Below the pieces are notes generated by a model. That model searched no databases and was not told the DNA's origin. It was given only the letters and a program-made list of their open reading frames with translations. The position numbers were made by a program, and so were the translations under genes. From Ignelater luminosus (lineage: Eukaryota; Arthropoda; Insecta; Coleoptera; Elateridae): 64,000 nucleotides of DNA. The first letter of the stretch is position 1. Every line of letters begins with the position of its first letter. The DNA lies in the NCBI GenBank assembly GCA_011009095.1, contig VTPC01089655.1:16597-80596 (forward strand), given 5' to 3'. Shown piece after piece: positions 1 to 12,716 of this stretch.

Positions 1-72
1 AATGTAATAAAAGTGTTGTGTATTGAGTAATAAGAAGTAAAATTCCATACACATGTACTATTATTTTTATTA
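1..72 (+). repeat. 3' part of the 5' LTR of the copia element
   Basis: These 72 bases match 4259-4330 with one mismatch (T versus C in the CCAYACAC stretch). The segment contains AATAAA at 6-11, a likely polyadenylation signal. The rest of the LTR, including its promoter, lies before the window. Confidence 0.93.
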
Positions 73-87
73 GGTTATGGGCCCAGG
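73..87 (+). other. Primer-binding site, copia type
   Basis: GGTTATGGGCCCAGG starts directly after the LTR end. Drosophila copia uses a very similar site, complementary to an internal part of the initiator methionine tRNA rather than its 3' end. The position and the sequence agree with that mode of priming. Confidence 0.8.
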
Positions 88-165
88 TGAAAAATAAGTG
101 TAAAGCGGTGTAAAGTTAATTTTGAATATAGTGACGTTAACGTGAAAGAAAGAAAAAAAGTTAAG

Positions 166-3100
166 ATGGCCGCAAGCAATAAATTCAATATAAATCCTTT
201 TGATGGTTCGAACTTCCATAACTGGAAATTCCGCATGAGAAGAATATTAGACGAATATGGTGTATTAAGTTCTATAAAGAACGAAGTCGACAATAAAGAT
301 GCAAATGCAATGAAAAATAATAAGAAAGCAATGTCATTAATCGTACAGTGTGTGAATGATGGGCAGTTAGAAATATTAATGGAAAAAGAGTCCTCGTACA
401 GTATGTGGAAAGCTTTATGTAATGTTTATGAAAAGAAAGGATTAGCTGGACAGTTGGGACTTAGAAAGAAGTTGCTAAATCTAAAAATGAAAGAAAATGA
501 AAATCTTGAAGATCACATAAAAACATTTGAAGAAATATTAAGGCAACTAAGAGAAACTGGAGCTGTAGTTAGTGAAGATGACATTGTATGTGCATTGTTG
601 AACATTGTAACAGTTCTTTAAAATTTACCTGAAGAATCATTAAATGTTGATGTTATCAAAGGGAAATTAAGAGACGAAGTAGAGAGAAGAGGATTACAAC
701 CTAACAGTGATAAAAGTGGTGATAAGACAAGTGTAGCATTTACAGCCAAACAGAAATTTAATGGTAATTGTAATTTGTGTGGTAAATATGGACATAAAGC
801 CAGATATTGTTATAATCGCTTTGGGGGAAGAGAAAAATCTACAATCCAGAATCATTACCATAATAATCAACAGTATTCAAGAGTAGAAAACCAGAATTAT
901 CCAGGAACATTTGTGAATTACCGAAGACCAAATCGTTCTGTAAGTCAACCAAGACATCTTGCTAATCGTCAAAATCAAGATCAGATCTATAAGCACAGCA
1001 ATTATATGGAAGCAGATAATAAAGATAAAGTATGTTTTGTATCAGAAAATAAACATGACTTGGAAGAGGATAGAGAAGAACATGATTTAAAGTTCTTTGT
1101 GGATTCTGGTTGTACAGATCATTTAGTGAAAGATGATAGTTATTTTTCATGTTATGTACCATTGAAAAAGTCAATAAAAATAGCAGTAGCGAAGAATGGA
1201 GGGTTCATTAATGCAATTGGAGTAGGAAATATTAAAGCCGTAAGTTATTTTGCCAAGAAGAAAACAGAATGTGAAATAAAGAATGTTTTACACGTACCAG
1301 AATTAAGAAGAAATTTATTAAGTGTAAAGAAACTTGAAATAAATGAAATGACAGTCAAATTTGAAAATGGAGAAGTAAAGTTACTAAATAAAAATGGTGA
1401 TTGCTTTGGTAGTGGAAAACGAGATAAATTATATGAGATTGAATTTAAAGTTGAGAAGCTTGGGTGTTACGAAACAGAAATTGAAAATGAAGAATTGACA
1501 ACTTGGCATCAACGGTTAGGTCACATGGGATATACAACTTTAGAAAAATTAATTAAAAGAAAAATGGTAGAAGGTATTAATGAAGATTTAAACATTAATA
1601 ATGTTGAATTTTGTGAAGCTTGTGTAATTGGAAAAATGTCAAAGTTACCATTTGCTGAAAGAAGAAGAAGTAAAAGATTACTCGAAATAGTTCATACAGA
1701 CGTTTGTGGACCTTTCGATCCTATAGCACATGATGGTGGAAAATACTTCGTGAGTTTTATTGATGATTTTTCGAATTTTATTGTAATATATATTATTCAG
1801 CAAGAATCAGAAGTTACTGGTTAATTTAAACAGTATTACAAAATGGTGAAATCAAAATTTGGTGTTGATATATTCAAGCTGCGTTGCGATAATGGGGGGT
1901 GAATATATATCAAGAGAATTTCAAGGTTTTTGTCACGATAATGGGATAATGATTGACTATACGATTCCATATACACCAGAACAAAATGGTAAAGCAGAGA
2001 GATTAAATCGTACCTTAGTCGAAAAAGCAAGAAGTATGATTCAAGGTGCTGGACTACCGAAAACCTTCTGGAACGAAGCTATATTAACAGCAGCATATCT
2101 GTATAATAGAAGCCCGACAAATGGAACTATGGAAGAAAATAAAACAGCAGCTGAAATCTGGTATGGTGAAAAACCTAATATATCTAATTTGAAAATATTT
2201 GGTTGCACTACGTATGCATATATTCCTCAAGAATCAAGAAAGAAGTTAGATGAGAAAGCAGAAAAGTGTTTAATGATAGGATATTCTAACAATGGTTACA
2301 GATTGTGGAGTATCGAAAGAAACAAAGTTATAGTTTCAAGAAATGTAAAATTTAATGAAAGAGAATTTCCGTATTTAAAAGAAGTGAGTGTTATTAAACA
2401 AGGGGAGAACATTATAGAGCCAGATGATTCAGAAATTACAAAGTTTCAACAAGAAGTAGAAGAAGATAAATTAGAAGGTGTACCAGACGGATATAACCAA
2501 GAATATAATAGTAAAAGAAACAGACAATTACCAATTCGATTTAATGATTATAAATTATATCTAGCTTATGAGGCTTTTAGTTATATTAATGATGTACCTC
2601 AAAGTTTCCAAGAAATAGACAGTAAAAAGGATGCAGATATGTGGAAGAAAGCAATTAAAAGGGAACTAAGTTCAATTAATGAAAATGAAACATGGGAAGT
2701 GGTAAAGACTCCAGAGAATACAACTATTCTTGTTTCGAAGTGGGTATTTGCATTTAAAGAGCACGAAGAAGATACACAAAATAGATATAAAGCCCGTTTA
2801 GTTGCACAACCTAAAGAATTTGAGTATGATGAAATATACTCACCTGTAGCGAAGGTAACCGCGTTAAAAGCGTTATTAGCTATAGGTAATAAAAGATTAT
2901 TCTATTTCGAGCAATTAGATGTGAAAAGTGCATTTCTAAATGGAGAATTAAAAGATGAAGTGTATTTAAGATCACCTGAAGGGGATAATATAAAACCTGA
3001 TTATGTTTATAAATTAAAGAAAGCTTTGTATGGTTTAAAGGAAGCAGCTAAATGTTGGAATAATAGTTTTAATGATTTCATGCAAGAATGTTGTTTTGAA

Positions 3101-4127
3101 AGATCAGAAAATGATGCATGTTTGTATTGGAAAGGAAAAGGTGATGAGATTGTTTATCTGTTATTATATGTTGATGATATCATTGCTAGCAAGAAAGAAG
3201 ACGTGCTGAAAGAAATTAAAGAAAAGTTAATGACAAGATTTAAAATGAAAGACAAAGGAAAACTGAAATATTTTTTAGGTCTTGAGATAATTCATAATAG
3301 AGAAAATAAAATTATACAGATAAATCAGAAGAATTATGTAGAAAAATTGTTGAAAAGATTTAATTTTGAAAACTGTAAATCGTCTGATATACCTATCGAA
3401 CCTAAATTAGTATTAGTACCATGTAAAAATCAAGAACAAATGACAGAAAAACCTTATAGACAATTAATTAGATGTTTAACATATTTAATGATAAACACTA
3501 GACCAGATATATGTTATGCTTTACATTATTTTAGCAAATTCCAAAATAATGCTACAGATGAAATTTGGAAATATCTGACTAGAATTTTGAGATACATAAA
3601 AGGTACTGTAAATTATGCTTTAACATTCAAAGCTGATGGTAATCAAGGTTTAGAAGCATATGCTGATTCAGACTGGGCGAATGAAGAAGATAGAAACTCA
3701 ATATCGGGATACATGTATAAATGGAATGGGCAAACAATTTTATGGTCAACAAAGAAGCAACATTGTATAAGTTTATCAACTGCAGAAGCAGAGTTTAATA
3801 AGTGTTTGTACTTGTATTCAAGATGGATTATGGTTAAAGAAGATTTTTAAGGATTTACAAGTGAATATTGACAGAATAGTGCTTTATGAAGATAACCAAG
3901 CTTGTATTTCAATAATCAAGAATCCAGATAACATAAGAAGAACAAAACATATTGATATTAAATACAGATTTGTGTGTGATAAGGTAAAGAGTGGTGAAAT
4001 AGAAGTGAAATATATAGACAGTAAAAGACAATTAGCAGATATATTTACAAAAGGACTTTCTAAGGTTATATTTAGAAATTTTGTTGCAACATTGAATTTA
4101 GAAAATTTCAGTGAAGGGGAGTGTTGA
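166..4127 (+). pseudogene. copia gag-pol polyprotein, disabled by two stops and two frameshifts
   Basis: Encodes the structural and enzymatic polyprotein of the element; about 1320 codons, close to the size of Drosophila copia. I chose the ATG at 166 (context AAGATGG). Seen in order: gag with an N-terminal FDGSNFHNWKF motif; zinc knuckle CX2CX4HX4C at 769-810; protease DSG at 1102-1110; integrase zinc domain ending CEAC near 1612-1623; first integrase Asp at 1699-1701; the QNGKAERLNRT region near 1980; reverse transcriptase YVDD at 3167-3178; RNase H near 3650-3790; C-terminal motif ADIFTKGLS. Lesions: TAA at 619-621 (same frame continues afterwards), TAA at 1822-1824, an extra base in the G run 1894-1899, and a frame change near 3796-3800. 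The reverse transcriptase also lacks a few residues around 2810. The final stop (4125-4127) lies inside the 3' LTR. Confidence 0.93.
4109..4121 (+). other. Polypurine tract of the copia element
   Basis: The purine-rich run AGTGAAGGGGAG lies immediately before the 3' LTR start (TGTTGAGAG), as expected for the plus-strand primer. It is still within the pol reading frame. Confidence 0.7.
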
Positions 4128-4330
4128 GAGCACTGAAATTATATGTAAAAATTATTATATGTAAAATAGATTATATGTTAAAAAGAAAAAGGAATAGATG
4201 TAAGAGTAGATGTATCAATAATAATGATGGTCAATCGTTTTGTTTTGTATAAAGAAATAATGTAATAAAAGTGTTGTGTATTGAGTAATAAGAAGTAAAA
4301 TTCCACACACATGTACTATTATTTTTATTA
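4122..4330 (+). repeat. 3' LTR of the copia element (209 bp)
   Basis: Starts TGTTGAGAG after the polypurine tract and ends TTTTTATTA where identity with the 5' LTR stops. TATAAAG at 4248-4254 and AATAAA at 4264-4269 are candidate promoter and polyadenylation signals. It lacks the usual terminal CA. Confidence 0.88.
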
Positions 4331-4359
4331 AAGAAGACTCAAGAAAAGACTTAACCATC

Positions 4360-5327
4360 CTCGTCCCCCGATATTTTTGTCGCCCAGGTCCAGGACCTAA
4401 TCCACGATCTCTAGGAAATCCTGGACAATAACTTCGCTTACCACAAGATAAACTCTGGGAATCTTTCTGTTTCTTTATGTCTCAGCTACCACCAAGATGG
4501 CTACCAACCACAGCCTTGTCAAGTATACGTGAGCATTAGTAGCGCTATGGGTTGCAGTGACTCGTAAAACGAGTGGACAGCAGGATGGATAGTTAGAAAC
4601 CGCTTCGACTACGAGACTGACTCACCAATCGCCGAAAATAGGGCACAACGTCATGCCTATATTTCTATCCCATTTAAAAACGGCGTGGCGTACTGCGTTC
4701 AATTCCTCCCCCAATTACCATTGCTCTGTGCTGAAGAGCAGCATATCTAAGCATATCTATAATATTATAAAAGAGGACATCGGCTTTAATTTACCTGAAG
4801 CTACAACAATCGACAGCAATGTGCAAATTTTATTTATGGAATTGTTGAGTAGATTTAATGCAAGAACAGAACATCAAAGTCTTTTTCAATACTGGCTAAA
4901 TTTAAGATACACCATCAAATTTTTTATTATTAGTGCAGTAAAGAATGCATAAAATCTTAGCATTTCAGCATTTAACATCAAAGTATCAGTGAACGCAGAA
5001 TTCGTAACTAAAATAACTGACTGAAAATGCCAAGCACTTCAAGCTGGCATATTACATACATCTAATTGACAAAATAGTAAATCCCAGCTTATGCTACTGT
5101 TCGTCCATTCAATGTTCAGTTTTAAATCAATTTGTAAACTGGAGACAGCCGTACCTTGATTGTTAGATAAGAGACAGAAAGATTTTATGTGTATAAGTAA
5201 AAAAGTTGTACCAATTAGATACATAATCTTATGGTGGGCAGACATCAAAAATATTTGGTAGGACACCCAAAATAGGTTAACATCAGCTACATCAAATAGT
5301 TTACTTGAAGAAGAAAAATCATTTTAA
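4360..5327 (+). pseudogene. Decayed coding sequence of unknown identity
   Basis: I do not recognise this protein. Reading frame 2 from about 4360 to about 4749 and then frame 3 to 5327 gives protein-like sequence of about 320 codons, interrupted by in-frame stops (for example near 4421, 4571, 4950, 5022, 5083, 5156 and 5260) and one frame change near 4750. Protein-like segments include NLSVSLCLSYHQDGYQPQ, IPFKNGVAYCVQFLP, LFQYWLNLRYTIKF, LLFVHSMFSFKSICKL and VVPIRYIILWWADIKNIW. Composition is richer in G+C than the following DNA. It begins right after the 3' LTR of the copia element, so the element probably inserted into it. It may be a dead host gene, a processed pseudogene, or part of an unknown element. 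Confidence 0.6.
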
Positions 5328-8300
5328 ATTTTAATAATAAAGTAGTTGCTCCAAACAAACAGCTTTTTTAATTCGCAGCAAATAAGCAATTCTTAGAAAA
5401 TGCTCTAAACATTCTTTGAAAATTGCAAAAAAAGAATCTAAAAAACTTGCTCTCAACTAGAAGCCGCAGCAACCAAACAATATTATGCAAATACAGTTTT
5501 TGTAATGGTTTTGTGTTTTTCCATTTACTATGTACCTAAGTTGACATCTGTCAAAGTTAACCTCACGATTTACAGTAAATTAATGTTTTTTCTCATTTTG
5601 TGTAAACGATTACAAAAAATTTTGCTCCGTACACTTTTCAGGCGTGACAGCGCACTTGTATTAAAATATATTAGACTACACGATATACGTCAATAGAAAA
5701 CTAAACTTTATTAAACAAATATTTGGGAGTTTTAATACTTTACTGGTTTTTGTTCCTACTTTCTTCAGTTTGAGTTAAAATTCAATCTCAAAAAGCAGTT
5801 GAAATGTTAAATAATTTCTGATCAATCAAAGGAAGGTTTATCTTGCTATAGTAAGAATTTCTCTAAGAAATTGTTAATTAGTTATAATTTTATATTCGGA
5901 AAGAAAGTATTAATTTGAAAGCAAAACTGTTTTTAGTTAAGATCAACAGATAAGAATTGATCTATAATAACAGAGTAGCATTTTTAAGCGATGTTTACTT
6001 TGATGTTTTCTCATGTCCTGAATCCACAAAATATTTCTTTTTGTATATGTAAAGCCTAAAAGCGCTTTACTTATATGAATATAGAAGATATAATATTATA
6101 GCACTTGAAGTGCTTGCACAAAGAATTTCATTTTCCACGAAATAGTTTTTCCTTAAACCAGGCTACTTCATTTTCACAAATCACACTTTAAAGTATGCCA
6201 TAATAGAATGTTATCCTATTCTCATCGCATTTTAGCTTTTCATGTCTTGTACACCCTTAGACAAATCGAATATAAACGAAATATCGAATCATACTTTGTT
6301 AGAGTTGTGTATTTCAGTTCGTAACGAGGACATTCGCCCTGGGAACGCACACGAAGAAAATTGGGCTCAGAAATGGGTCGTTGTTGACAAAATACGAGAT
6401 GTCGGTGTGCAAACTTGGATCTTTTACAGCCACGGCTAATAATTGCTCCATTCGAGCAGTTGCAGACCTTCTATTCACATATGTTCCGTAGTTAAACCTG
6501 TTTATTTGTGACTCCCGATTTTCATTCCCCAACATTCAATTCCACCGTATATTACTCCTAAATACACAAACTTTCCCGTTTTATTTCACGAACCGGCTCC
6601 TACCATTCCATCAACTCCGAATTTAATTTCAGGGTTTTTTTCTCTTTCAATTTATTTATTTTTGAATTTGTAATCGCAAACGGATTCGCATGTGAAGTTG
6701 CTCGCGGATAAACACAACCAAGAGTTTTTAGATTGAAAACTCTCAAATCCAATTCCTTTCAACGCTCTCCTATCTTACTTAATGAAACGACTCATCTTTA
6801 TTCATGGCCGAAATAAGGATGTCAAGATTGCAATCTTAAATTTTAGAATTCGTAGCCCGGGGGATTAATAAAACAGAAAAACGAAGACTAGCCATAGTAA
6901 AAGACCAATTTTTCGAGATAATGTATTTTCCAAGTTTTTTCATTTTTTTGTTAAACTTGTATGATAACCAGAAATGTAATTTGTAGTACTAAATTGAAAA
7001 ATTTAATCGTAAAAACTTTTTTAAAGATTTTTTTTAAAGAGTTGATGGACTTCAGAAAAGATTACAAGAAAATAGGATTTTTACATTTTTATGATGATTT
7101 TTACATTTTAGAATGTATTACTGTAGATTAAACAATGGAAACGGTATGGATATACTTCCCAAGTAAAATTCTCTATTTTAGGTACACCGATTTTATAGAC
7201 TTGTTCCTATTTCTTTCTTTCATGCAGAAATATAAATACGAAATGCCAGAAACTTATTATTATGACTTACCTTTTGAATACTAATTTACTCTTAGTCAAA
7301 ATTGTTTTAACTTTTTGTTTCGTGTAATATTTCGTATTAGATTCATTAAATTCATAAATTTAAGTATAGGTTAGTTCGACTGCCTTCTCGAATTTCAATT
7401 CCGTGCGCACGCAAAGGTTTTAGACCATTGAGTTTCGTAATTTTTGTATGAATTTCGGACGCAGACTTCTTAAAATTCTACAACTGGACATTTCTTTGTT
7501 GCCAAAACTAAAGCATTATTTGAAAAACTTGTCACAACTTTTTTACTATGCCATGAGTATATCTCAAAATATTCGAGTATCGAAGCATGCATTTTCTATT
7601 TATTTCGTGCCATTGTGAATAAACCTTTAGTATATTCTGTTTTAACTTAAATTGCAATATTTAATGTGTACGTGCCTTAAAGTAAAACTGAGGATTTTAT
7701 TACGAAGAAATATTGAATGTTATCGCGCCAATGTTACAGTTCCTGATTTACAAAGTGAAATTTGATTGCGGCAAAACTCGATAGGACACTTGAAGTATTG
7801 TCTTTGAGATTCAAGAATATTCAAAATCTTAGTAAAAATGTTGAATCTAAAACTCCGGACCTTTTCATCTAAAAATTTAAAATTAAAATGTTATTTAACG
7901 TAACAAAACCATAAGACAGATCTCCATCTAATTCTGGGTAAGGCATAACTAATTTAATTACATTTTTCCCAGTCTTTGTTTGAAATACAAATAGTATTAA
8001 ATCTTACCAAGATTTAATTTTCTTAACAAATAAATTTAGTAATTATTCTTATTTCTACATTCATCAGCAAACAGGTGACCTAGCTAACTAGAGTCTAATT
8101 AATTGCCTCCTAAGAAATTATTAAAGCACTAAATGGATCAGTGACAGAATCTCCAAACCTGCACCGTCACCGCACGTACATTTGGTAACATCTTTTTATA
8201 CTCTAACTGTTCAATAGGATTCTTTATCACCATTCATCCACTTATCAAAATGGTTTCTTTTGATTGTGAATTTTATTAACGCAAATTATTAAATTAATCT

Positions 8301-8690
8301 TTAAATTAATGTTAAAGAATAAGAATGCATTAATTAGATTTTAAAACAAGCCTAGGTTAATTAGAAACTTTGTAGATATTAATAATTACTTATAATATCT
8401 CTTTTGTTTAAATAAAACTACATAATAATTTTTAAACAGTTTTATTTACCAGTGGTCTATACAAAATAAGTTCATTGTCATTTCTCACTGAGCAACTCCC
8501 AACTGGAGCTCTAGAAACGTTGAGCTAGTTGGTTCATTAATGACAGCCATTTTCTTTTATATCCAAAAACAAAAACTGTCATAAACTATACTTTCAAATT
8601 TATTCAAACTCCATAAGAGGATGGTCTAACAAAACAATTTTTGACTTACAATCAGTACTCCTCCAAAAGTCCACTTTTCCTCCCCAATCC
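5328..8690. other. AT-rich non-coding DNA
   Basis: No convincing coding signal on either strand; short open frames here lack any family motif. A patch around 6240-6540 is less AT-rich than its surroundings, but nothing in it could be identified. TAATTA-type and poly-T runs are common. Confidence 0.6.
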
Positions 8691-8699
8691 ATCTTTCAA

Positions 8700-11600
8700 T
8701 CCACCCTGCCAGCGTGGAAGATTATGGCAAAACACCTTCTATCATGGCGAGTTTAAAACGAAACGGAAGTAAACTCCAGGTGGGTAGAACAATCAACGCC
8801 AAATTCCACATCTCGAAGAAGGTCTGCCTCAAGGATTATCATCAAAAGAAGATCGCGACTTATAATATAAGGACCATTAGAACACAAGAACATCTAACAG
8901 AATTGGAACAAGAACTAGAACATACCAAGTGAGATTTCATTTATGTAAATTTAAATTCAAGTTCGCGCCAAGCAACGTTGTGTGTGTTGCGGGATGGAGA
9001 TCGGCGTGCGCACGAGAGCAGTTCTGTTCGACAGCAAGAAGAGGTACAGCAATATCGATTCAAGTAACGCAATTATATTTTGTTTGTTATATCTCAATGT
9101 TAAACGCAGTCACTCCAATATAATATCATAATCAATGGTGTTATCTATCTAGTTTTCATAAACAACTGGGATTATGCGAAACACGACTCCTAGAAGCAAA
9201 ATATTATATACTGAGATCTGAACACGTACTCTTTCAAAACAATTCAGACCAAGACCCGCACCACGGTGAAGTAGCCCTCCTAATCAACAAAAGAAGAAAA
9301 CACACGATCACGCATTTTTCACGCCACCTCAAATCGCATTATATGTGTCACGATGAAATTATCTAAGAGATATACGATACAGATCATCCAAGTGTACGCT
9401 CCTACCAGTGCATCAGAAGATAAGTTTGTGGAAAGATTCTACGAGGATATAACAACTGCCAGGAAGAACACCCACTACTGCCTAGTCATCGGAGACTTCA
9501 GTGCTAAAGTAGAGACAAAAATAGACAACTTTCAAAACAGAGGAAAGTTTGGTATTGGAAACAGAAATAACCGCGGGAAAAGACTAATGATATAATACCT
9601 ACAATATGAACAACTCTACTGTATGAACACCTACCTCAAAATACCACTCAAAATGAAATGGACATGGCAAAATCCAGACAGAAGAACTAAAAATGAAGTC
9701 GACTTTATCTTCGCAAGCGACAAATCTATGGCTGTCACAGACTGCTAAGAACCACAATCATAATCAACGTAAAATTCGAATGACGCAAACTAATCAAGAA
9801 ATTCTGCCCAACAATAAGTATGCAATCAGAAAAAAAAACGAAGAAAAATACCAATAAGAGTTGAAATATAAACTCTCTCACAAAATCTCTCATTAGATGA
9901 CCTAACCCAAAAATCACAAAAGACATTAAAACAACGAAAAAAGCAGTAACTCAAATAAAACCAAAAGAGATAAAAATAACCAACGTAGCAAAACAACTAA
10001 TTAATTTAAAACGAAAGTTAAATAGAAACAAATCAACAAGACCATAAAACGGGAATTCAGGAAAGACAAACGAAATTCTAACACAAGAATGAAAAATCAT
10101 ACAATTGAAAACAATAAAGCCATGAAAGTCTTAAGAAACATAACATAACATAGTCAAAGCGAATGTACCATATGAAAGACAAAATTGGTCAATTGGTCAC
10201 AGGTACAACAGAAATCTCTAAAGTGATCGAAGACTTCTATACACAATTGCACGAGTCAAAGGTACCAAACCCGAAAGCAAACCTACCAGAAATAACAACA
10301 CGAAATGTCAATTCCGAAGAGATACCTACAGTCACCACTCAGGAAATACATACACAGCTTTACCACAAATAAAAAATGGCCGGTGCCCAGCAGAAGACCG
10401 AATAACAATAGAAATGTTAAAAATAGCTAACTAAAGCCATCCAACTACTGATGAACCGCTGTATCAATGAAAGCAAAATACCAACAAGCTGGAAAAACGC
10501 AGAAGTGATATTGTTATTCCACACCGCTGACAGGAAACTATAGGCCAATCAGTCTATTATCGCATCTGTATAAATCGCTAACAAAGATCCTTAAAAACAG
10601 ACTGTCAATCAAAATGGACTTCTATCAACCTATCGAACAGGCAGAATTCAGGAACAGTTTTAGTACCATTGACCACCTTCAAACCTTGCGAACGCTGGTT
10701 GAAAAATGCGAAGAGCACAACCTCCCATTACACCTAGGGTTTGTAGATTTTCAAAAGGCATTCGACTCAGTTGAGTTTTGATCAATATTTAAAAAACTAA
10801 ACGACGCAAGAATAGACTCTCGGTATTGCTCCCTGCTGAAAGACATCTATACAAACGCCACCATGCACGTTAAGATCAATGAAACCGCAAACACGAGAAC
10901 TACCATTACAAAAAGGCGTCAGACAAGAAGATACCATTTCTTCCAAGCTCTTTACACTGGCGCTATAAAACGTATTTTAAAAAAATAAGCCGGGCAAAAA
11001 AGGATTAAACATAGATGGCACATACCCCAACTATCTGCGCTTTGCAGTCGACATAATCATAATAAGTAGGAATGAGGAAGAATTAGAACAAATGTTAACC
11101 TATCTTGCCCTGAACTCAAAGATCATAGGACTACAAATAAACTATGGGAAAACAAAAATAATGCCAAACAGCCAAAGACAAATTCAGGTAAACCAACGAA
11201 CTATAGAAAATGTCCAAAGAAATCAAACCATCGAGATCACAACGCGAACAAAACTTGGATGGACGGCATTCAAAACACTTAGTGAGATACCAAAGAATCA
11301 AGAAATACCTATGAGTTTGAAGAAAAAGATATGGGACATGTGCGTTCTGCCCGTAATGACATATGGCACAGAAACAATGGCAATAACACATAAAAGCGCA
11401 AACAAATTTCAAACAACCCAACGTGCTATGGAGAGGGCAATGCTCAGCATAAGTCTTAGAGACCGAGTTCAAAACACAGAAATTAAGCGCCACACAAAGG
11501 TCACAGAAATTATGGAGAAAGTCCTAAAGCAAAAACAGAGTTGGGCCGGACACGCCGCGATAAAACCTCCAGAACATTAGGTAAACCGACTCATACGATG

Positions 11601-11780
11601 GGGATCTAAAACATCAAAAAGCAAAGTCGGCAGACCACAGAAGAGATGAGCAGACGATATCAAAGAGACAGCCAGCAAAAACTGGTCGCAAGCTGCGCAA
11701 AATAAAAAAACTTGGCACAACTTAGAGGAGGCCTATGTCCAGCAGTGAACGAGGGAGGGCTGAAAGAAAAAGAAGAAGAA
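8700..11780 (+). pseudogene. RTE-like non-LTR retrotransposon (LINE), copy A
   Basis: Remains of an endonuclease/reverse transcriptase LINE. Endonuclease motifs: ATYNIRT near 8851, GLCETRLLEA near 9168, IIQVYAPTS near 9382 and GDFSAKV near 9490 (the usual GDFNA Asn is Ser). Reverse transcriptase motifs, scattered over frames: NYRPISLLSHLYK-like near 10530, FVDFQKAFDSVEF near 10740, FAVD at 11041-11052 in place of the catalytic FADD. C-terminal region: LPVMTYGTETMAIT near 11350, a GRP-R-DD block near 11627, and an ending EEAYVQQ typical of RTE-type elements. The 3' end is a short AGA/GAA-rich tail (11763-11780). There are many stops and frameshifts; the TGA after VEF and another at 11647-11649 replace Trp codons. 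Clade assignment is from motif memory. Confidence 0.85.
8940..9165. other. Insertion within the endonuclease domain of LINE copy A
   Basis: The endonuclease reading is interrupted between ...ELEHTK (8932) and GLCETR (about 9166). Related elements have only a few residues here. The ~220 intervening bases include a G+C-rich stretch (about 8970-9055) unlike the LINE around it. It may be a solo LTR or another small element; no ends could be defined. Confidence 0.4.
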
Positions 11781-12665
11781 TCAGTGCTAAAATACGGTTT
11801 TCATTATTTGCAACAAAAATGTTGGTTTCTAAACGCACTCATGTAATCAAACCTTTGTTCATTCTGGAAATTATTCTACGGTCGATTTTAGATCAGAGAA
11901 AAGCTATGATAACTATAGGTGACAGCACCTTTCCAATCAACAAGCCGTTTGTTTAGATTGTCGCTGCTCCATTTCCATGTGATTTTATCAGTGGAACACA
12001 TCACCAATGAAATTATGGTACTGAAGGCAAAAGTAATAAAAATAACATAATAATTAAAATGCAATTATGTACATACTCTAGTCTGAATACATTATTGTAG
12101 TTGAGTATGCTGCTTCAGCAACAAATAATGTAGAAACCAATAACAGAGTGTTCTTTATCTGAAACCTATCAATCCAGAGTAGTTGCAAAAAACAATAAGC
12201 TTTCTTATCCGAATCAATCAACGTGAGCTTTAAGGTTAGTCTTACTATAGGCAAAACTCAATGAATCGGTTATGCCGTCTGGTCTGCTGCACTTTCATCT
12301 GTGGGACACTCTTACCCCAAATGCCAGCTAAATAGTTTTCTTTGTCAGTGTTTCAAGCATCATCTTATTGCTAACCAAGAAGCGAATAAACAATAAAAAG
12401 CCGCTCAAGGTACGCAGTACTACAGGAGTTTTCCTCTTCAGTCAAAAAGTATTAAATGGTAGGATCGAGGAGAATCATAAGTAGTAGATTATATGAATTA
12501 TAAGATAGTGATAGTGATGTAAAACCCGTACAACCAACAACCGGCTGTGATTCTAGTTTGTGGAATGTGCTCCTTTGGTTGCGGTGGCTTGGATTTCGGG
12601 ATCTAGTTGAAGTCTGAGACAATGCAGTGTGTACAGTAAGATAGCAGAACTCCGCACCTGTAGAT

Positions 12666-12716
<51 letters not shown>

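Larger units (their letters stand above)
1..4330 (+). mobile_element. Ty1/copia LTR retrotransposon, 5' LTR truncated by window edge
   Basis: A single element runs from the tail of the 5' LTR to the end of the 3' LTR. Order seen: LTR tail, copia-type primer-binding site, gag with zinc knuckle, DSG protease, integrase, reverse transcriptase with YVDD, RNase H, purine-rich tract, 3' LTR. The domain order integrase before reverse transcriptase is diagnostic of Ty1/copia. The overlapping 72 bases of the two LTRs differ at one position only, which implies a recent insertion, yet the coding region carries two stops and two frameshifts. The 5' flank lies outside the window, so no target-site duplication can be checked; the base run after the 3' LTR is AAGAA. 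Confidence 0.95.
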
